DNA of 64,000 nt from Locusta migratoria (GCA_026315105.1 CM048744.1:372895159-372959158), one strand, 5' to 3'; counted from the stretch's first letter, positions 45,290 to 57,960 are shown. Notes: generated by a model from the letters alone, not told the origin. Program-made: numbers and translations.

Positions 45290-45380
45290 CTTGCCGCGTC
45301 AGATCTTGATAAAACTTCAAGCTTTCGGCGATTACCTTCGTCGCCTTCGTCAGGATCAACTGACTGGTTGTCTAGTGCTG
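45290..45380 (-). repeat. PLE-like repeat end with CTGACGA-stem-GAAA motif
   Basis: On the minus strand CTGACGA (complement of 45347-45353), stem GGCGA/TCGCC (complement of 45341-45345 and 45327-45331), then GAAAGC. Same layout as the motif at 14827, with a different stem that still pairs. Confidence 0.6.
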
Positions 45381-45539
45381 CGGTGATCTTAAATAGCAAG
45401 TACATGGCTCGTGATTGGTCAGCTTCTGACTGCTAAGTAATGCCGTCGCAGATGGTGTCTACGTCTGTGCTGGTGGCGCCACCACTCCCGTAGTGTCTAG
45501 ATGCTTTATGGGATGTCAATGTTGCTTCTCTATATAGAG

Positions 45540-46070
45540 CGCTTGTCCTATTGCCTCTATCTATGAAAAATTACATTTATCTATGAACTACCATGGTGAA
45601 CCGTGAAACCGTGAAAATATACCTATTTTCATACTGATTGGTCACACGCCATTGAAGTCTGTTGTAACGTACACTTCGCCATACACCGTACGAAATTTGA
45701 TGGACGCAGTGGCCTTCATCTTTTTTGGAGGTTAAGTGTGCAAAATTTCATCAAGATCAGATTAACATTGTCGATACTGCTAAGGACCATAGGAAACGCA
45801 CTATACGAAATTTTATCTAGACAGTGACCTTGGTCTTGTTTTGAAAATCAAGTGTGGAAAATTTTATCAAAATTCGAATAAAACTAAATTTTCACGCATT
45901 ACAAACATTTTGCGTGAATGGGCGGTTTTTATGCATCTCATTGTTTACGACGTCATATCTCCTGAACTAGTTTTACAATAAAACAATTTTGTAGGGACAT
46001 TCGTTGGCATAAGTGGATACTTTTTGCGAATATATTTAGTAGCAAAGAAGTCATAAGTGTAACCGCCGTT
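45540..46070 (-). repeat. Inverted relative of the 41790-42590 repeat
   Basis: The minus strand reads acaagaccaaggtcactgtc then aaaatttcgtatagtgc, matching unit 2 of the other copy. The two flank the LINE at 42938-44830 in opposite orientation. Confidence 0.55.
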
Positions 46071-46183
46071 CATAATGGAGCTGTTTTTCAAGCATCCCAG
46101 AGACATATCTCCTGTAATGTCTGTCGAACAGTTATGTGTCTGTAACCCTCACGAAGGTTTAATTAATATGTTCAAGTTTCATC

Positions 46184-46375
46184 ACCGGTGGCCGCGGTGG
46201 CCGAGGGGACTGCGGCGCGCCAGTCACGGTCTGCACGGCCACTACGGTCGGAGGTTCGAATCCCCCCTCGGGTATGGATATTTGTGCCGTCTTTAGTGTA
46301 AGTTAGTTCGTAAGTGGTTTGTAAGTTTAGGGACTGATGACCCCGTAGTTAAGTCCTATAAGCTATACAAACAAC
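46184..46375 (+). mobile_element. tRNA-derived SINE
   Basis: Target duplication agtttcatc at 46175-46183 and 46376-46384. Confidence 0.95.
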
Positions 46376-46384
46376 AGTTTCATC

Positions 46385-48705
46385 GCCATCGAATGAATGA
46401 TACGGCATCGCATAAAATACCAACAAACATGCAAAGAAACTAATATTCATTATTATGTATATTTTAAACTGAGATATTCGCTGTTGAGTAGAAAATAGAG
46501 ATGACTCTGCTTTTTTAAATTGGTCTTGCAGTTTTCTGACAATAAATGTTCTCAAAATACCCGTTAAATATACCGGTACCAAAAACTCGCTCCATTCAGA
46601 CAGTGTTATACATTAGGTCTAGAGGGAACATAATACACTTTCGCGCAGCTGCCTTAAATTGTATCTGTAGTAAGGTGTCGGAGAGGAAACCATAAGCTGA
46701 GCCTGACTGCATCTGACGGGCAGGAGCAAGATGGCGCTGTCTGCTTCCGGTGCGTGAGAAACACTAAGGGGAGCCTAATAAAGGGCCTACCCTTCGTCTG
46801 ACCACTTTCCGATCGCATCGTATTGTTTGCAGCCGAGGGCAGAAAGAGAAATTAGTCCAATGTTAATTTATCAAAAATTACTACCCGAGAACAGAGAACA
46901 CGAGCATATAGGAAGTTATTTTTTAGATTGCTTTTTTATTTTACAATGCTCAATTCAAGATGGCGAACATTGCCAAAATATTCGCAAATTTGGAAAAACC
47001 GCTTTTCTTAATACATTAAAAAAATATAGCTTCGAACGGAAAAGGATAAATTAGAAACTAGTTATAATTAGTCGATTACTTTTTATAATTAGTGATTACT
47101 CTAATACGTTTCGTGATATATCGAAAAGTCTTTGTTAACTCTTTAAAAACTGAATTATCAATGACTCGGTAACGTTGACGTTTAAAAAACTTGGTATTTA
47201 GTGCAAGTATAGCCCGCAGTAAGTCAAGAAATATGTCAGAAAAATTTTAAAAATCAATTAAACTTTGCACTTTTATTGATTATCTAATGTTTTTACTGAA
47301 TATCTCATTTCCAATATTATAAAGATAGCGTTTGAAGGGGAAAAAACCGTAACAATTTCATACATTAAAATTTTTTTTTTCCTATGACGTTTTGGACCAG
47401 AAAAAATTGTTTCCTCCACAAAAAGATCCAGTGAGCGTAATTAACATTACAGAGGAATGCGGTTGAAGGAGGTTAATATTGGGTACTTACACAGGAGAGT
47501 GAAGATCCTGATGTAGCCATGTCTATGCAAACACGCAGAGGACAGGGCTACGGGCGGCAACTCCCATAAAAGACACAGGTGTATGGCGCAGGCACTAGGT
47601 CGGTTACTGCTGCTACAATGCTGGGATATGACGATTTAAGCGTGTCCAAACGTAGCGTTATAGACGGCACACGAGAGATGGGGCACGCGTCCCACGTGGC
47701 GATGAGGTACGAATTTTTCCTTACTATAACAGGGTCGGCCGTAGCGGATTGGATGGGTGTGGGGAAGTGGCAGATAAAGACTCGTGGTAAATACAATTTA
47801 TTTATTAGTTAGTCCCTTGTGGTTGAATGGCTCCTCTGCCCATTACCCGGGTAGGCGTTGCGAGGGGCCACAAAAGGAAAGGAAACTAGAGTGCCACCGC
47901 CACTTTGACCTTAATAAAAAAAGAACCTCAACCTCTTCAGGCGTTGGCACCGTACTAAAACTACCCCTGGAAACTTAACTATATAAGGGAACAGAAAGAA
48001 AGAAAAGGAAGGGGAATGTGTAGGAGACGAAAGAAATAAATTCTCTTTATTCACATTACTACGATTTTCTTTCATTATTTTTATTTATTTACTTTTATTT
48101 AATAGATCTTGATGTTCGTTGTATAGTTCAGAAGATCTCGGTTTCCTGCGGCTAGTAAGTTCAGTCACAGCTTCTCGTAGAATGTGCATTCCTTTGAACA
48201 GTTCAAGGAGGGACAGCAGTTCAAACATTTAAAATTCTTCTCTATTGACTGAACACATTCCAGCTGTGGGGAGGGTCGTTGAAGGTACTCCCAAGAAAGA
48301 TGGAAAAGTATTGTCTGTATTTAGGATGTCGGACAACTCTGTACTGGCGATCCGTGAGATAAGTCAAAATCAAGTTTCGATTTTGCATTGTGTTCAAAAA
48401 GATAGTGTATGGCATGTCCGCGAATCCAATTCACCGCGTTGGTCTTAGCCTTTGGAAAATACACTCGGTCCAGAAATAAGAACGAATGAGGAGTAACACT
48501 CTCTGGAATAGTTCTCGTGAAGAAAGCTCGAGCTGACGGTGGACCTCGCTCCACCGCGCAGCACACCGCACGCCGCAGTCGATGGAGACACGCGCCGCCC
48601 TGCTGTACGCCCAGGAGGCGCGACCCCGACCAGATGTAGGCTGATGACGTCTGGCGTCATGGTGTCTGGCGGCACAGGCAAATATATACAGACGGGAAAC
48701 CTCCG
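46385..48705. other. Unassigned, 2.3 kb
   Basis: AT-rich to about 47500, then mixed composition. Open frames on both strands at 47548-47812 overlap each other and show no domain. Nothing else recognised. Confidence 0.5.
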
Positions 48706-48708
48706 TAA

Positions 48709-50573
48709 GGCCCGGCGCACACTTGACGCAGCAGAGGCAGAGGAGAGGCAGAGGCGAGGCCTCCGTCCGTCTGTAACGCATGCTTTCTTATGGGGCAGCG
48801 CACACTTAACGCAGCCGAGGCGGAGGGCAGGCGTTTCCTCGGTCACGCCTCTGTCCGGTTGTCCGAGGCGCACAGTTTTCCTGCGCCTCTGTTCCACCTC
48901 TGTCGCAAAGTGAAATTTCAAGTTATCCGATATGCTTCGAAAAAAAATTGTTTTATGTAGACGAATATAAGCTACATCCTTCTCTGTATTTAGTTTCTTT
49001 GTAACACTTTTACTTTCTGCGTAAAAAAATTAAAAATACTATTTTCCGATTTGTGCCGTTTTTGCGCTAACGCAGCTTCCACAATCGATTTTGCAGAAAC
49101 TACTCACTAGAAAAATTATTTTTCTGTATCATATAGGCAAAAGCCACCGCATGACGTTGGGGAGATTTTCTTTTCGTTATTGTACATAGTTATTGTTATA
49201 GTAAAAACTTAAAGTACAACGCCGCGCATATTTTGAAGATTTTGCAGTGAAAAAAGTAGTCGCTGGCTAGTTTGCGTTTGCTGCGTTTTACATCATACAT
49301 TACTGCGAACGAAATGTAGCTAACATATCGAAATTGTTTTTAACGGTGGAATGAGAGCTATATCTCTTTCGATTCTCGAGAAAATACGTGAGATACACGT
49401 TTGACGCGCCGCGGTTGGCAGCTACGCGGCACACGCGCGGCTGTTGCCGCCTGCTGTGCCCAGTGCGGAGCTGCCTCGTGTCTGTCTTCTCCGTATGCTG
49501 CCGATACACACCCAAAGCTGGAAACGAACAACTTACTGAAATAGAAAAGCACCGAGATTCATAAACCGCTGATTGTGTATTTTTACGGTCTATAGTCTCT
49601 GGTTTCAGTAAACTTTGTGGCAAGCATGAAAGCACTATATAAGCTAAAATTCCCGTTACTACTGAATATAAAGTTCGACGAAACCAGAATGGACGTGCAA
49701 CGATTTTTTTTTACTATCAGGGACCTTCTTCAATTTCTTGAAACAAAATGTCCACCCCTTTGTGGACCTGCTAAACCATAGATGATACTAGGAACGTCTC
49801 TCGTCAGTATTTCTCAACCTGAATTCTATACTACTTTCAGAAATTCAACATTTGCAAAAGTATTAGCATTAGCTTCACTAATTACTAACAAATATAATGG
49901 CTGCTGAAGGTAATTTTCATTAGAAATATTGACAGAGACAAAATATGAATGCAATGTAATAAAATACTTCATTACATGCACAGCTGCCGTCATAGAAGAA
50001 GAAAAAAAGCAAACGTCAGTATCTTAGTACTCAGGAGCATGGAAGAGCTACGAATAAAGACCTAAGTAAGGAATCACTTTGGGTGCAAATGCGTTTAAAC
50101 AAGGAAACTATGATTTGCAAAATTTTTCATAACGATATATCTTTCAATCTAAGACATGAAAAGCATACCAGGTGTCACCGAGAAGAAAAGTGTTTCTGAT
50201 CGTATATACTGCGCCACAATCATGATTAAATATGACAGTTATATGAAGGTTCTTTCAATTATTGAATTTGCTGTGACACTTGTTTCACTGAATTATAAAA
50301 GAAATGAAAGAAAAATAAATCTGATTTTAATTTAATTCCTAAAACATATCCCTAATTTTTCTTTAGTGGGTATGACGTGTCACACTATTTTTCTTCTCTG
50401 TTAAGTCTTTCTTACTCAGCATATGACTCTCTTTGAACTGTCGTCTGTTTTGTTGGAATAGCTCAAGAGTTTAAATGAGCTTCCATGGACCAGAGAAATT
50501 CAGCATGTATTCGTCACTTTTGCCTGTTGCTCAACAGACCTTTCACTGCTCTTATACTCTATCAGAATACACT

Positions 50574-50615
<42 letters not shown>

Positions 50616-50812
50616 TTAACTGAGTTTTGAAGAAGATCCAGGAATTAAATCTGATTGCATGGAGAGGTTAGCAGTGGACGTGCAGCACGTGCTGTTGCAA
50701 GCTGTGCTGCCTCCTCAGCCTGCGCTGCGTCAAGTGTGCGCTGACCAGCAGAGGCCCTGCGCCTCGCCTCTGCCTCTGCTCTGCCTCTGCTGCGTCAAGT
50801 GTGCGCCGGGCC
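48709..50812. mobile_element. Harbinger-like non-autonomous DNA transposon, 2.1 kb, long TIRs
   Basis: The ends are inverted copies over about 52 bp with one mismatch, beginning ggcccggcgcacacttgacg on both strands. They are flanked by TAA on each side (48706-48708 and 50813-50815), the 3-bp TWA-type duplication of PIF/Harbinger elements. TIR-like subrepeats recur inside (gcgcacacttaacgcagccg at about 48794). The GC-rich ends give spurious long ORFs on both strands at 48430-48920. The interior has no transposase frame and includes (CA)n at about 50573-50613. Confidence 0.82.
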
Positions 50813-50819
50813 TAAGGGC

Positions 50820-51783
50820 CCGGTCTCACGCTTAGGGGTGCGGGGCGGGGGGCGCTGAAGCAGTTCCGTAAGATGTCCCACGATGGCGCTGTGGTCTGAA
50901 GCAGCCCTTTAAACTGGCCAGAGCAGGCGGCAGGTAGCGGCTGACACCACCACCACCTCCCCTCAAACGTCGGCACGCCGGACACAGCCGTGGCATCGTG
51001 GCAGGCGGCACGAGCTCTCCCCTCAGCCTCCCCTCAACGCTACCCTCTGACGTGCGAGAGGCACCCTCAGTAGTGCCTCTAGTGTGGTCTACCGGTACTA
51101 AGCCAGGGAACCGCCTGACAACTGCTAGCATCTTACGTAACTACAGGGGAACGTAGGACAGTGGTTTAGGGGGGGGGGCTGCTTCTCTGTATATGTTATA
51201 TGTTACTCTGTGCTGGCGGCGACCAGTGAGGCATCCCCCTCCAGGAGCGGAGTGGCGGCTTTCCAGAGCTGCGCCGGCTTGAAAGTCCTCATTTCGACGC
51301 CCGCTGTCGGTGGCGTGCTGCCCAGTTAGGTCGCGGCGGCGACATCCAGCGTAGAGACGTTCCCGTCACTGCATTCTATGTCACCGAAGGCCTACTACCC
51401 AGTACCTTGCCTTTAAGTACTGCTTTCTGCTGAGGTGTTGTCCGGCATGTCCCAGTTGCGTACACCAAACTCCGAGGCTCTCCGCATACTGACGGTTAAT
51501 AGTCCCAAGGCGACGACAGCGTCGTCACAGTTTCTGGCTTACTGCAATCAGCAGACTTGTTTCGACACCTTCTGCTTCTACCGCCTTCTGCCGCTAGAAC
51601 ATATACTCGCAAATACCACAGTATAACTTCACTTGTTGCTTACTAAAATTAACAAAAATCTCCTCCCCCGTAAGAAAAAGAAATTCGTCCCCGAATTTTA
51701 CCCGGCGTCAAACAACACACCGTTTTGCAAATTCAAAAACAAACACTTATTCAGAAAAAAAGGATAAACACAAAGTACTAAAA
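50820..51783. other. Unassigned GC-rich stretch
   Basis: Begins gggcccggtctcacgctta directly after the Harbinger-like element, which may be the end of a second, related element. G-run near 51170. No coding domain found. Confidence 0.45.
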
Positions 51784-51795
51784 CTGTTCATGACA

Positions 51796-51983
51796 CATGT
51801 TCAAATGTTTGTATAGCTTATGGGACTTAACTAAGGGGTCATCAGTCCCTAAACTTACAAACTACTTAATACTAAGGACGGCACAAATATCCATGCCCGA
51901 GGGGGGGGGATTCGACCCCCCAACCATAGCGGCCGTGCATACCGTGACTGGCGCGCCTCAGTCAGCTCGGCCACCGCGGCCAG
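51796..51983 (-). mobile_element. tRNA-derived SINE
   Basis: Target duplication ctgttcatgaca at 51784-51795 and 51984-51995. Confidence 0.95.
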
Positions 51984-52233
51984 CTGTTCATGACAGTTTA
52001 ACCTTATTCCACCATGTTCCTACACTATATTCATTCAGGATTAAAAATTCTATGTCTCTGTTCCACCCTTCCGGTTGTGAAATACATTCTCTCAGTGAAA
52101 CACAGTCCATGAACAAGTTCCAGTGTCTTTATGATAAGTCCTCCTATACCTTACTAGTTTGCTCAGTACCAAGCTTGCTGAATGGGATTCTCAGGGTTAG
52201 GGATGACAGGAATGGCATTTGAGTAACTTTTTC

Positions 52234-53400
52234 TTAAACACATAAAACAATAATCCTATCTGCGGTCGTTAATGATCCGATAATTATTGCTTGCCTCCGC
52301 TGTTGCTGGCGATAATTTCGAACAAGTTCCAACAATCGTCCCATAGCATTACGACCATGCTGTGCACCAATCATTTGATCTAAGGAAGTGAGTAAGGTAG
52401 AGTCCAACGAATCATTCAACATCGTAAGATGTTCCCGAGACAAAAATTCCAGTGGTTGATCCAGTACATAAATCAAAGTATGTTTATTACTATGGTAACT
52501 GTTCCTACTATTATGGCAGGTAACCTAAAAGTAGGTCCGGAAATGTCACATGCCATGCTATTGATTATCAATCCTTGACCATGGAGTCCAATCTTTGGGT
52601 TTCCATTTGCCGTCGTTGTTCATAACATGTGTAAATAATAATCGTAGGGCTTGCTACCGAAAACAAACAATGCTGACCTACCTTCTTAAAAATTTCTTAT
52701 TCCCTGCTATAACGTCTCTTGAGCATTTCTTGGTTAAATTATTCGAGCAAAACAGAGAAGACTCACAAGATTTTGAAACTGTATGCATTAATTTAGGGGG
52801 GCAAATAATAACCGGTCCTATGCTGCACTGATCCAGTCCCTGCACAGACAGTAGTATGTGAGTGCGCCTATCTGTAGATACCAACAATATGTCCTGCATT
52901 TTAATTGTTCCAGTTTGCGCACTGCCTCCCAATATATCGGATATGTACGTATTTCATAAGTCTGCAATCTACATCCCTCACATGTAATTGGAATTTTGAT
53001 ATTAACCTCCAATCTTGTGCCCATCTGTCTGCCGCTTACCGATGCCATGCAGTAATATATGGATAGTGGTTTGTCTCTTCCGGTCGACAAAAGTGCTAAT
53101 GGTAGCGGTAATTTTGCCTTAATCCTCTCTAATCCGCCCTCAAATTTTTCTGGCGATAGCAACGTTAGCGACAAGTGCCTACGAGTGGCGTGTAGTAATG
53201 CCTCTTCTAATTCCGCAGTTTCAATAGGGGCATAGTATATGCTTTCTTGTAGACCCCACAGCATTTTTGCAGTTAACAGCTGTCTTTTAACCTTTCCCAG
53301 ATGTTCCTTAAATACGTTCAAATCGCGGTTAGTTGCATTAGCCAATAGCTGCACGTGCGGCAACAACAGCCAGCTACAGTTCAGAGTTTCTTAGGATTAT
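52234..53400 (-). pseudogene. Envelope-like region of an endogenous errantivirus-type element
   Basis: Lies 3' of the integrase on the same (minus) strand, the env position of Gypsy errantiviruses. The frame from 53366 has a helical N-part, then LSLTLLSPEKFEGGLERIKA, a YYCMASVSGRQMGTRLEVNI beta-like block and IKIPITCEGCRLQTYEI, resembling insect F-type fusion glycoprotein ectodomains. A frameshift near 52900 moves the cysteine-bearing part (VIICPPKLMHTVSKSCESSL) to another frame. A separate open piece at 52234-52476 may be the C-terminal stalk. Broken by frameshifts and stops. No clear furin site or transmembrane helix was seen. Confidence 0.65.
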
Positions 53401-53688
53401 TTGAGATGTCATTCTAAAGGCTAGCCAACCTTAAGTCTATTATCTTCTGGTTGCCTCTCACGTTGCTCTGTAAATGCTGTAACGTCTCATTCATATTTTT
53501 ACGTTTCTCGCAATCTGCTGATCCAAACACTGTTTTCAAAATTCGCCCTCCTGCGTCCAAGCAGCCCCTCTTCCGACGTACATGCGGAATCACTGTATAT
53601 GTTTGTCGTAACTGAGCCTAAGAAACCCATTATCAGCTCCCTGCCCTTGCACGCAGTCTAAGCGCGTAGTAATGCATTTGCATTCTCA

Positions 53689-55121
53689 TTAACCACTTCC
53701 TTTTTGCGTTTCTTTTTTGACGGAGCCTTCCCGCATATAGACAAAGGAGGTACCAACTGTATTCCCCTTGAAAGGTCTAACTCTGCTGATATGTACAACT
53801 ACTGTGTGGGTTGGTAGTTGTAACTTGACATTTACGGGTGTTGTCATCTCAATGACTTGATATGGTCCATCATACCGAGAAACAAATTTCTTCGTCTTCC
53901 ATATCGGCACACAAGGATTTGATAACATTATCCATTGTCCCACATGAAATTTCGGTAATTTTGCCTTACTATTGTATAATCTCTCCTGGCGTTCTACGGC
54001 CTTAGTATTCATTTGTTAACTTGATGCCACACCATTTTCGTATACTTTGCGAAATCCTTCGCTTGAGAAATATCGCCTTTTTGCTGCTTCATGCAGAAAT
54101 CGAAGGGTGATCTCTTTTTTTTTCACCAAATACCACGTTGTACGGAGATAAGCCAGTACTTTCGTGCACTTTGGTGTTGTATGCGCAAGTGCAGGCATTG
54201 AGAAGCGTATCCCAATTGTGTTGTGAATTAACATAATAGCTTAACATTTTAGCTATTGTTCTATGTACCCTCTCCGTTCTGCCATTCGGTTGCAGATGAT
54301 ATGCGCTAGTGTATAATTTTTTAATGTACAACAACCGACACAATAATTCTGCCATTAATGTTGTTCAGCCAGCCGCGGTGGCCGAGGGGCCTGAGGCGCT
54401 CCAGTCACGGTCTGCACGGCCACTTTGGTCGGGGTTCGAACCCCCCTCGGGCATGGATATTTGTGCCGTCCTTAGTATAAGGTAGTTGATAAGTAGTTTA
54501 TAAGTTTAGGGACTGATGACCCCGTAGTTAAGTCCCATAAGCTTAACAAACATTTGAATTAATGTTGTTCCTTGATTCGAAATAATAGTGTCTGGAACAC
54601 CAAATTTCAGTATCCATTCATTCACTAGCGCCTGAACTACGGTCGTTGGTTGCTGATTAGATATTTCAACCATGGCTACAAAACGAGAAAAATGGTTAAT
54701 TATAGTAAGTATATATCGATTACCCATAGGGGTTTGAATTAGGGGTCCGAAAATGTCAAATTCTAACATGGCCCTAGGTCTATCTGCCTCTGGAAGTCTG
54801 CAATTGTATTCGTTGGCGGCTGAGTTACGCCCTCTGTGCACATGGGTTACAGTTTTATACATATTGATCTACGTCCTGTTTCCCCGTTTTCCATCAATAA
54901 TTCTGTGCTATTTTGCGCTCAGTTGCTCTTTTCCACGAGTTACCTGCCAAAATAGAATCGTGAGCTTTCTTTAGAATTTCGTTACACAGCGTATCTGGCA
55001 CAAAAATTCGCGGTCCGTTACGTGTTGACCTAAAAAGCATTCCGGCTGGCTGGCAAACTGCTGACAGTCCGGGTCCGCCTGTTGTGCTTTCTTCCAGTCT
55101 TCTCTGCCAATTCCTGCTCAT
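53689..55121 (-). pseudogene. Gypsy-type integrase
   Basis: The N-terminal part ends at NEILKKAHDSILAGN (the zinc-finger region is incomplete). The catalytic core has MLEFDIFGPL (first Asp), GVPDTIISNQGT (second acidic block, with Asn where Asp is expected), and after the SINE SAYHLQPNGRTERVHRTIAK (Glu block) and GLSPYNVVFG. The C-terminal barrel KLPKFHVGQWIMLSN with KKFVSRYDGPYQVIE closes it at about 53689. Interrupted by the SINE at 54367-54557 and by frameshifts. Confidence 0.88.
54367..54557 (+). mobile_element. tRNA-derived SINE in the integrase core
   Basis: Target duplication attaatgttgttc at 54354-54366 and 54558-54570. Confidence 0.96.
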
Positions 55122-55311
55122 TCCATGCTTCGGAGTTTCCTACTGAGTCCGTCTGCGTTGCATGCGAGATAGTCGGTCGATGAATTACTTCAAAATCGTA
55201 CTCATTTAAACGTAGACATCATCTTGCAAGACGTGAGGATGGGTCCTTCAAATTTAGTAGCCAACAGAGTGCTGAGTGATGTGTTGCCACCTTGAAATTT
55301 CTACCTTATTA

Positions 55312-56400
55312 TTAACATCTAAAATATGTCATGCCAAAAACTAAAGGCAACATCTCACACTCTGTGGTTGAATAGTTCCTTTCCGCGTTATTGAGCTGCC
55401 TGAATGCGTAAGCTACAGGATGTTTCCGACCATTCATTTCCTGTCTTAGCACCACGCCTAATGAATAATTGGATGCATCACATAATAGTATAAATTGCTT
55501 ATTGAAATCGGGAAAAATCAGCACAGGAGCAGATGTCAACAAAGCCCTTTTTTAATAACTGGTTAAGGGGTCTTGCAATTTCTTCAAATTTTGGAATATA
55601 TTTTCTGTAGAAATTTGCTACTCCTAAATAAGATTGTAACTGCTTTACAGTTGTTGGCGTTGGAAAATATTTTACAGGTTGTACCAATCTAGGATCCGTT
55701 CGATTTCCTTCCTGACCTATGATATGACTTAAATAATGGATCTCCTTCAAAGCAATTTCTTCGGACTTTGCGGCAAGTAGTCGGTGAAATACATCAGGCA
55801 GATGTGACACAAGCTCTTGCAAATTCTTGGAAAAAATAATAATGTTATGCAAGTACACCATGCACTATCTAGGCTTAAGACCCTGTAAAACACTACCCAG
55901 CAACCGTTGGAAGGTCGCTGGGGCGTTTTTCAGTCCAAAGGGCATACGTTTATACTGATAATGACCATCTGATGTAGAAAAAGTTGTCTTCAGCCGATCT
56001 TCTGGCGCTACTTCAAGTCGGCGGTACCCACTTCGTAAATCCAAGGTTGTGAAATACTGATACTGACCCAGATTATCCAGGTTTTCCGTGATATTCGGCA
56101 CTGGGAAGGCGTCTGTCACTGTTTCCTTATTTAAAAATCTATAATCACAACAAAACTAGTACGTTTTCTAGCCATTTCGTGATTTTTCTGCAATTAGTAC
56201 CACGGGCGTGGAACAGAGACTGTTACTCTCCTTACTAATGTCATCTCACAACTGCTGATCTATTAACTGCTACATTACAGGCTGCAAATAGTGACATATG
56301 TGGTATGGCTTTTTATAAACTGGCGTCTCACTCCCGCTGGGAATGTAATGCTGTGCTAGAGGTATTGCAGGAAATGGGCCTGAAGGATTGAATGATTCAA
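55312..56400 (-). pseudogene. Gypsy-type reverse transcriptase and RNase H
   Basis: RT starts near 56345 (IPSGSETPVYKKPYHI) and continues DAFPVPNITENLDNLGQYQY, FTTLDLRSGYRRLEV, MPFGLKNAPATFQRLLG. The catalytic YLDD-type box reads VYLHNIIIFSKN, so both aspartates are lost and the enzyme is dead. The RPLNQLLKKG connection and RNase H follow (FILLCDASNYSLGVVLRQEM; NYSTTECEMLPLV). Frames are broken around 55500 and 55863. Confidence 0.92.
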
Positions 56401-56437
56401 TATACCCTTTTAAAAAAGTTTCCCTAGCAACCTGACC

Positions 56438-56597
56438 TGTCGGTCGAGTCAGGATAGCTCAGTGGTAAAGCGCTTGCCCGCGAAAGGCAAAGGTCCCAGG
56501 TGCGAGTCCCGGTTCCCGTACACAATTTTAATCTGCCAGTATGTTTCATATCAGCTCACACTCCGCAGCAGAGTAGAAGTTTCATTCTGGGAACATC
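56438..56597 (+). mobile_element. tRNA-derived SINE of the foldback family
   Basis: AGGATAGCTCAGTGGTAAAG (box A region) and GGTGCGAGTCCCGG (box B) precede the tail caattttaatctgccag and cagctcacactccgcagcag. Same family as 22768-23022. It cuts the pol region at its 5' side. Confidence 0.8.
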
Positions 56598-57960
56598 CAT
56601 TACAAGCAGGCTCCCATTTTCCGCAATAACTTTCGCCAGTTGACACCGGTGGAGGACTGTGAGCAGCAGCCTTAGTGTAGAAAGTGGCCGCTCCACTCGC
56701 CATCGCCCTGGGATTTTCCCTTTCTGCTCGACTATCTCTCCCCCCCCCCTCCACCCCCCCCCCCCCCCCCCGCAAACCGTCTCCAGGGAGTCCCAGCTGT
56801 GTAATCACCATTTAGTAGGCCGCCTTTTACAGGCAGAAACCGGTATAAAACGAATAAAAGTCAAATATTTAAACGAAAACCTTATGCTTCGTAGTCTGCT
56901 AATGATGGGGGACACTGTCGAAATACAGTGTGGCTGTCGAGCACCACTTAAAAACTACTGTTATTTCCACGACAGATAACACACCATCTAGTTGTTCACT
57001 CATTTGTTTGTCCAATGTTCAAATATAAAATAAATAAAAGTTATCATTTCCAGCTTCTACTATACGAACCACAGGATCCAGCTAGATACTTTCCGTAAGT
57101 TTTATGACGTGCTGTTGCTTGTATGGTGCCCAACTTTAATATGCAACCCGCGGTTTATTTGCTTTAATTTTCAGTTTGTGCTGTACTTTAACTAACTTAT
57201 CTCAAATTCAAACATTCGGTACCATCAATTCCTTGTCCAAAAAATATAATCGCGGAATCTACTTTAACAATTATGGCATCATAATAAGCAAGGGCAACGT
57301 TATAATTGGCTCCCTTTGCGACAGGAATGGATGTCGGTAAAAAATAATTGTTTCCTTTTCATTAATATCCACCCTGTGAATTTTGTAAAATAGCTAGTAA
57401 TTGAAAATAATTAAGATTTACGTAATATTTTTACCAATGTTTCATACCATCATTGTATGTGTCTAATCCAATTTTATTTCATTTCATGTACTACAACTAC
57501 AATATTGTACGAGCCGTTCCTGAACCGATGTTTTAAAGAAAACGAGATTGCAAAAAATTTTGTATTATCTGGAGCCGTCACGTCGCTTAACAAGACATCA
57601 TATCACACAGGTAAGGACGGACCAGCCAGTTAGCTTATTTGGTGCTTTAATAGATTCTCCTATCTGTCGCTTGTATGCGCATTTCTATTCAGCATTTCTT
57701 TTAGCAATATTGTCTCTTTTCCAAATTTGTCCATAGTTATCCAGTTCATTGTTAGGAAAATTCTAGAAGTGCACAAACATGGTTGCCGTGCGCAAGTATT
57801 AGCTTCGCGACTCTCGCTTGTTCCGTGTGCTGTCCTCCGTTCTGTATCAAGTCCGCCATTACAGTGCGATGTTTATTAATTTATTTAAAATTAACTGAGC
57901 GTGTGAAGATAGACAGAAATCAATTTCTCTCAATTTATTCACAATTAGTATAGTCAAAAC
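56598..57960. other. Leader-like region between pol (-) and gag (+), with poly-C
   Basis: C-run at about 56740-56773. A minus-strand segment at 57330-57180 (NVALAYYDAIIVKVDSAII) may be coding remnant of the protease/pol junction, but I see no DTG motif. No LTR border recognised. Confidence 0.45.

Noticed and set aside
47548..47812. Small gene on either strand
   Set aside because: Two overlapping opposite frames with no domain, signal peptide or splice support.
48430..48921. Overlapping ORFs of 116-158 residues on both strands
   Set aside because: GC-rich repeated TIR-like sequence of the Harbinger-like element, with no domain and open in several frames at once.
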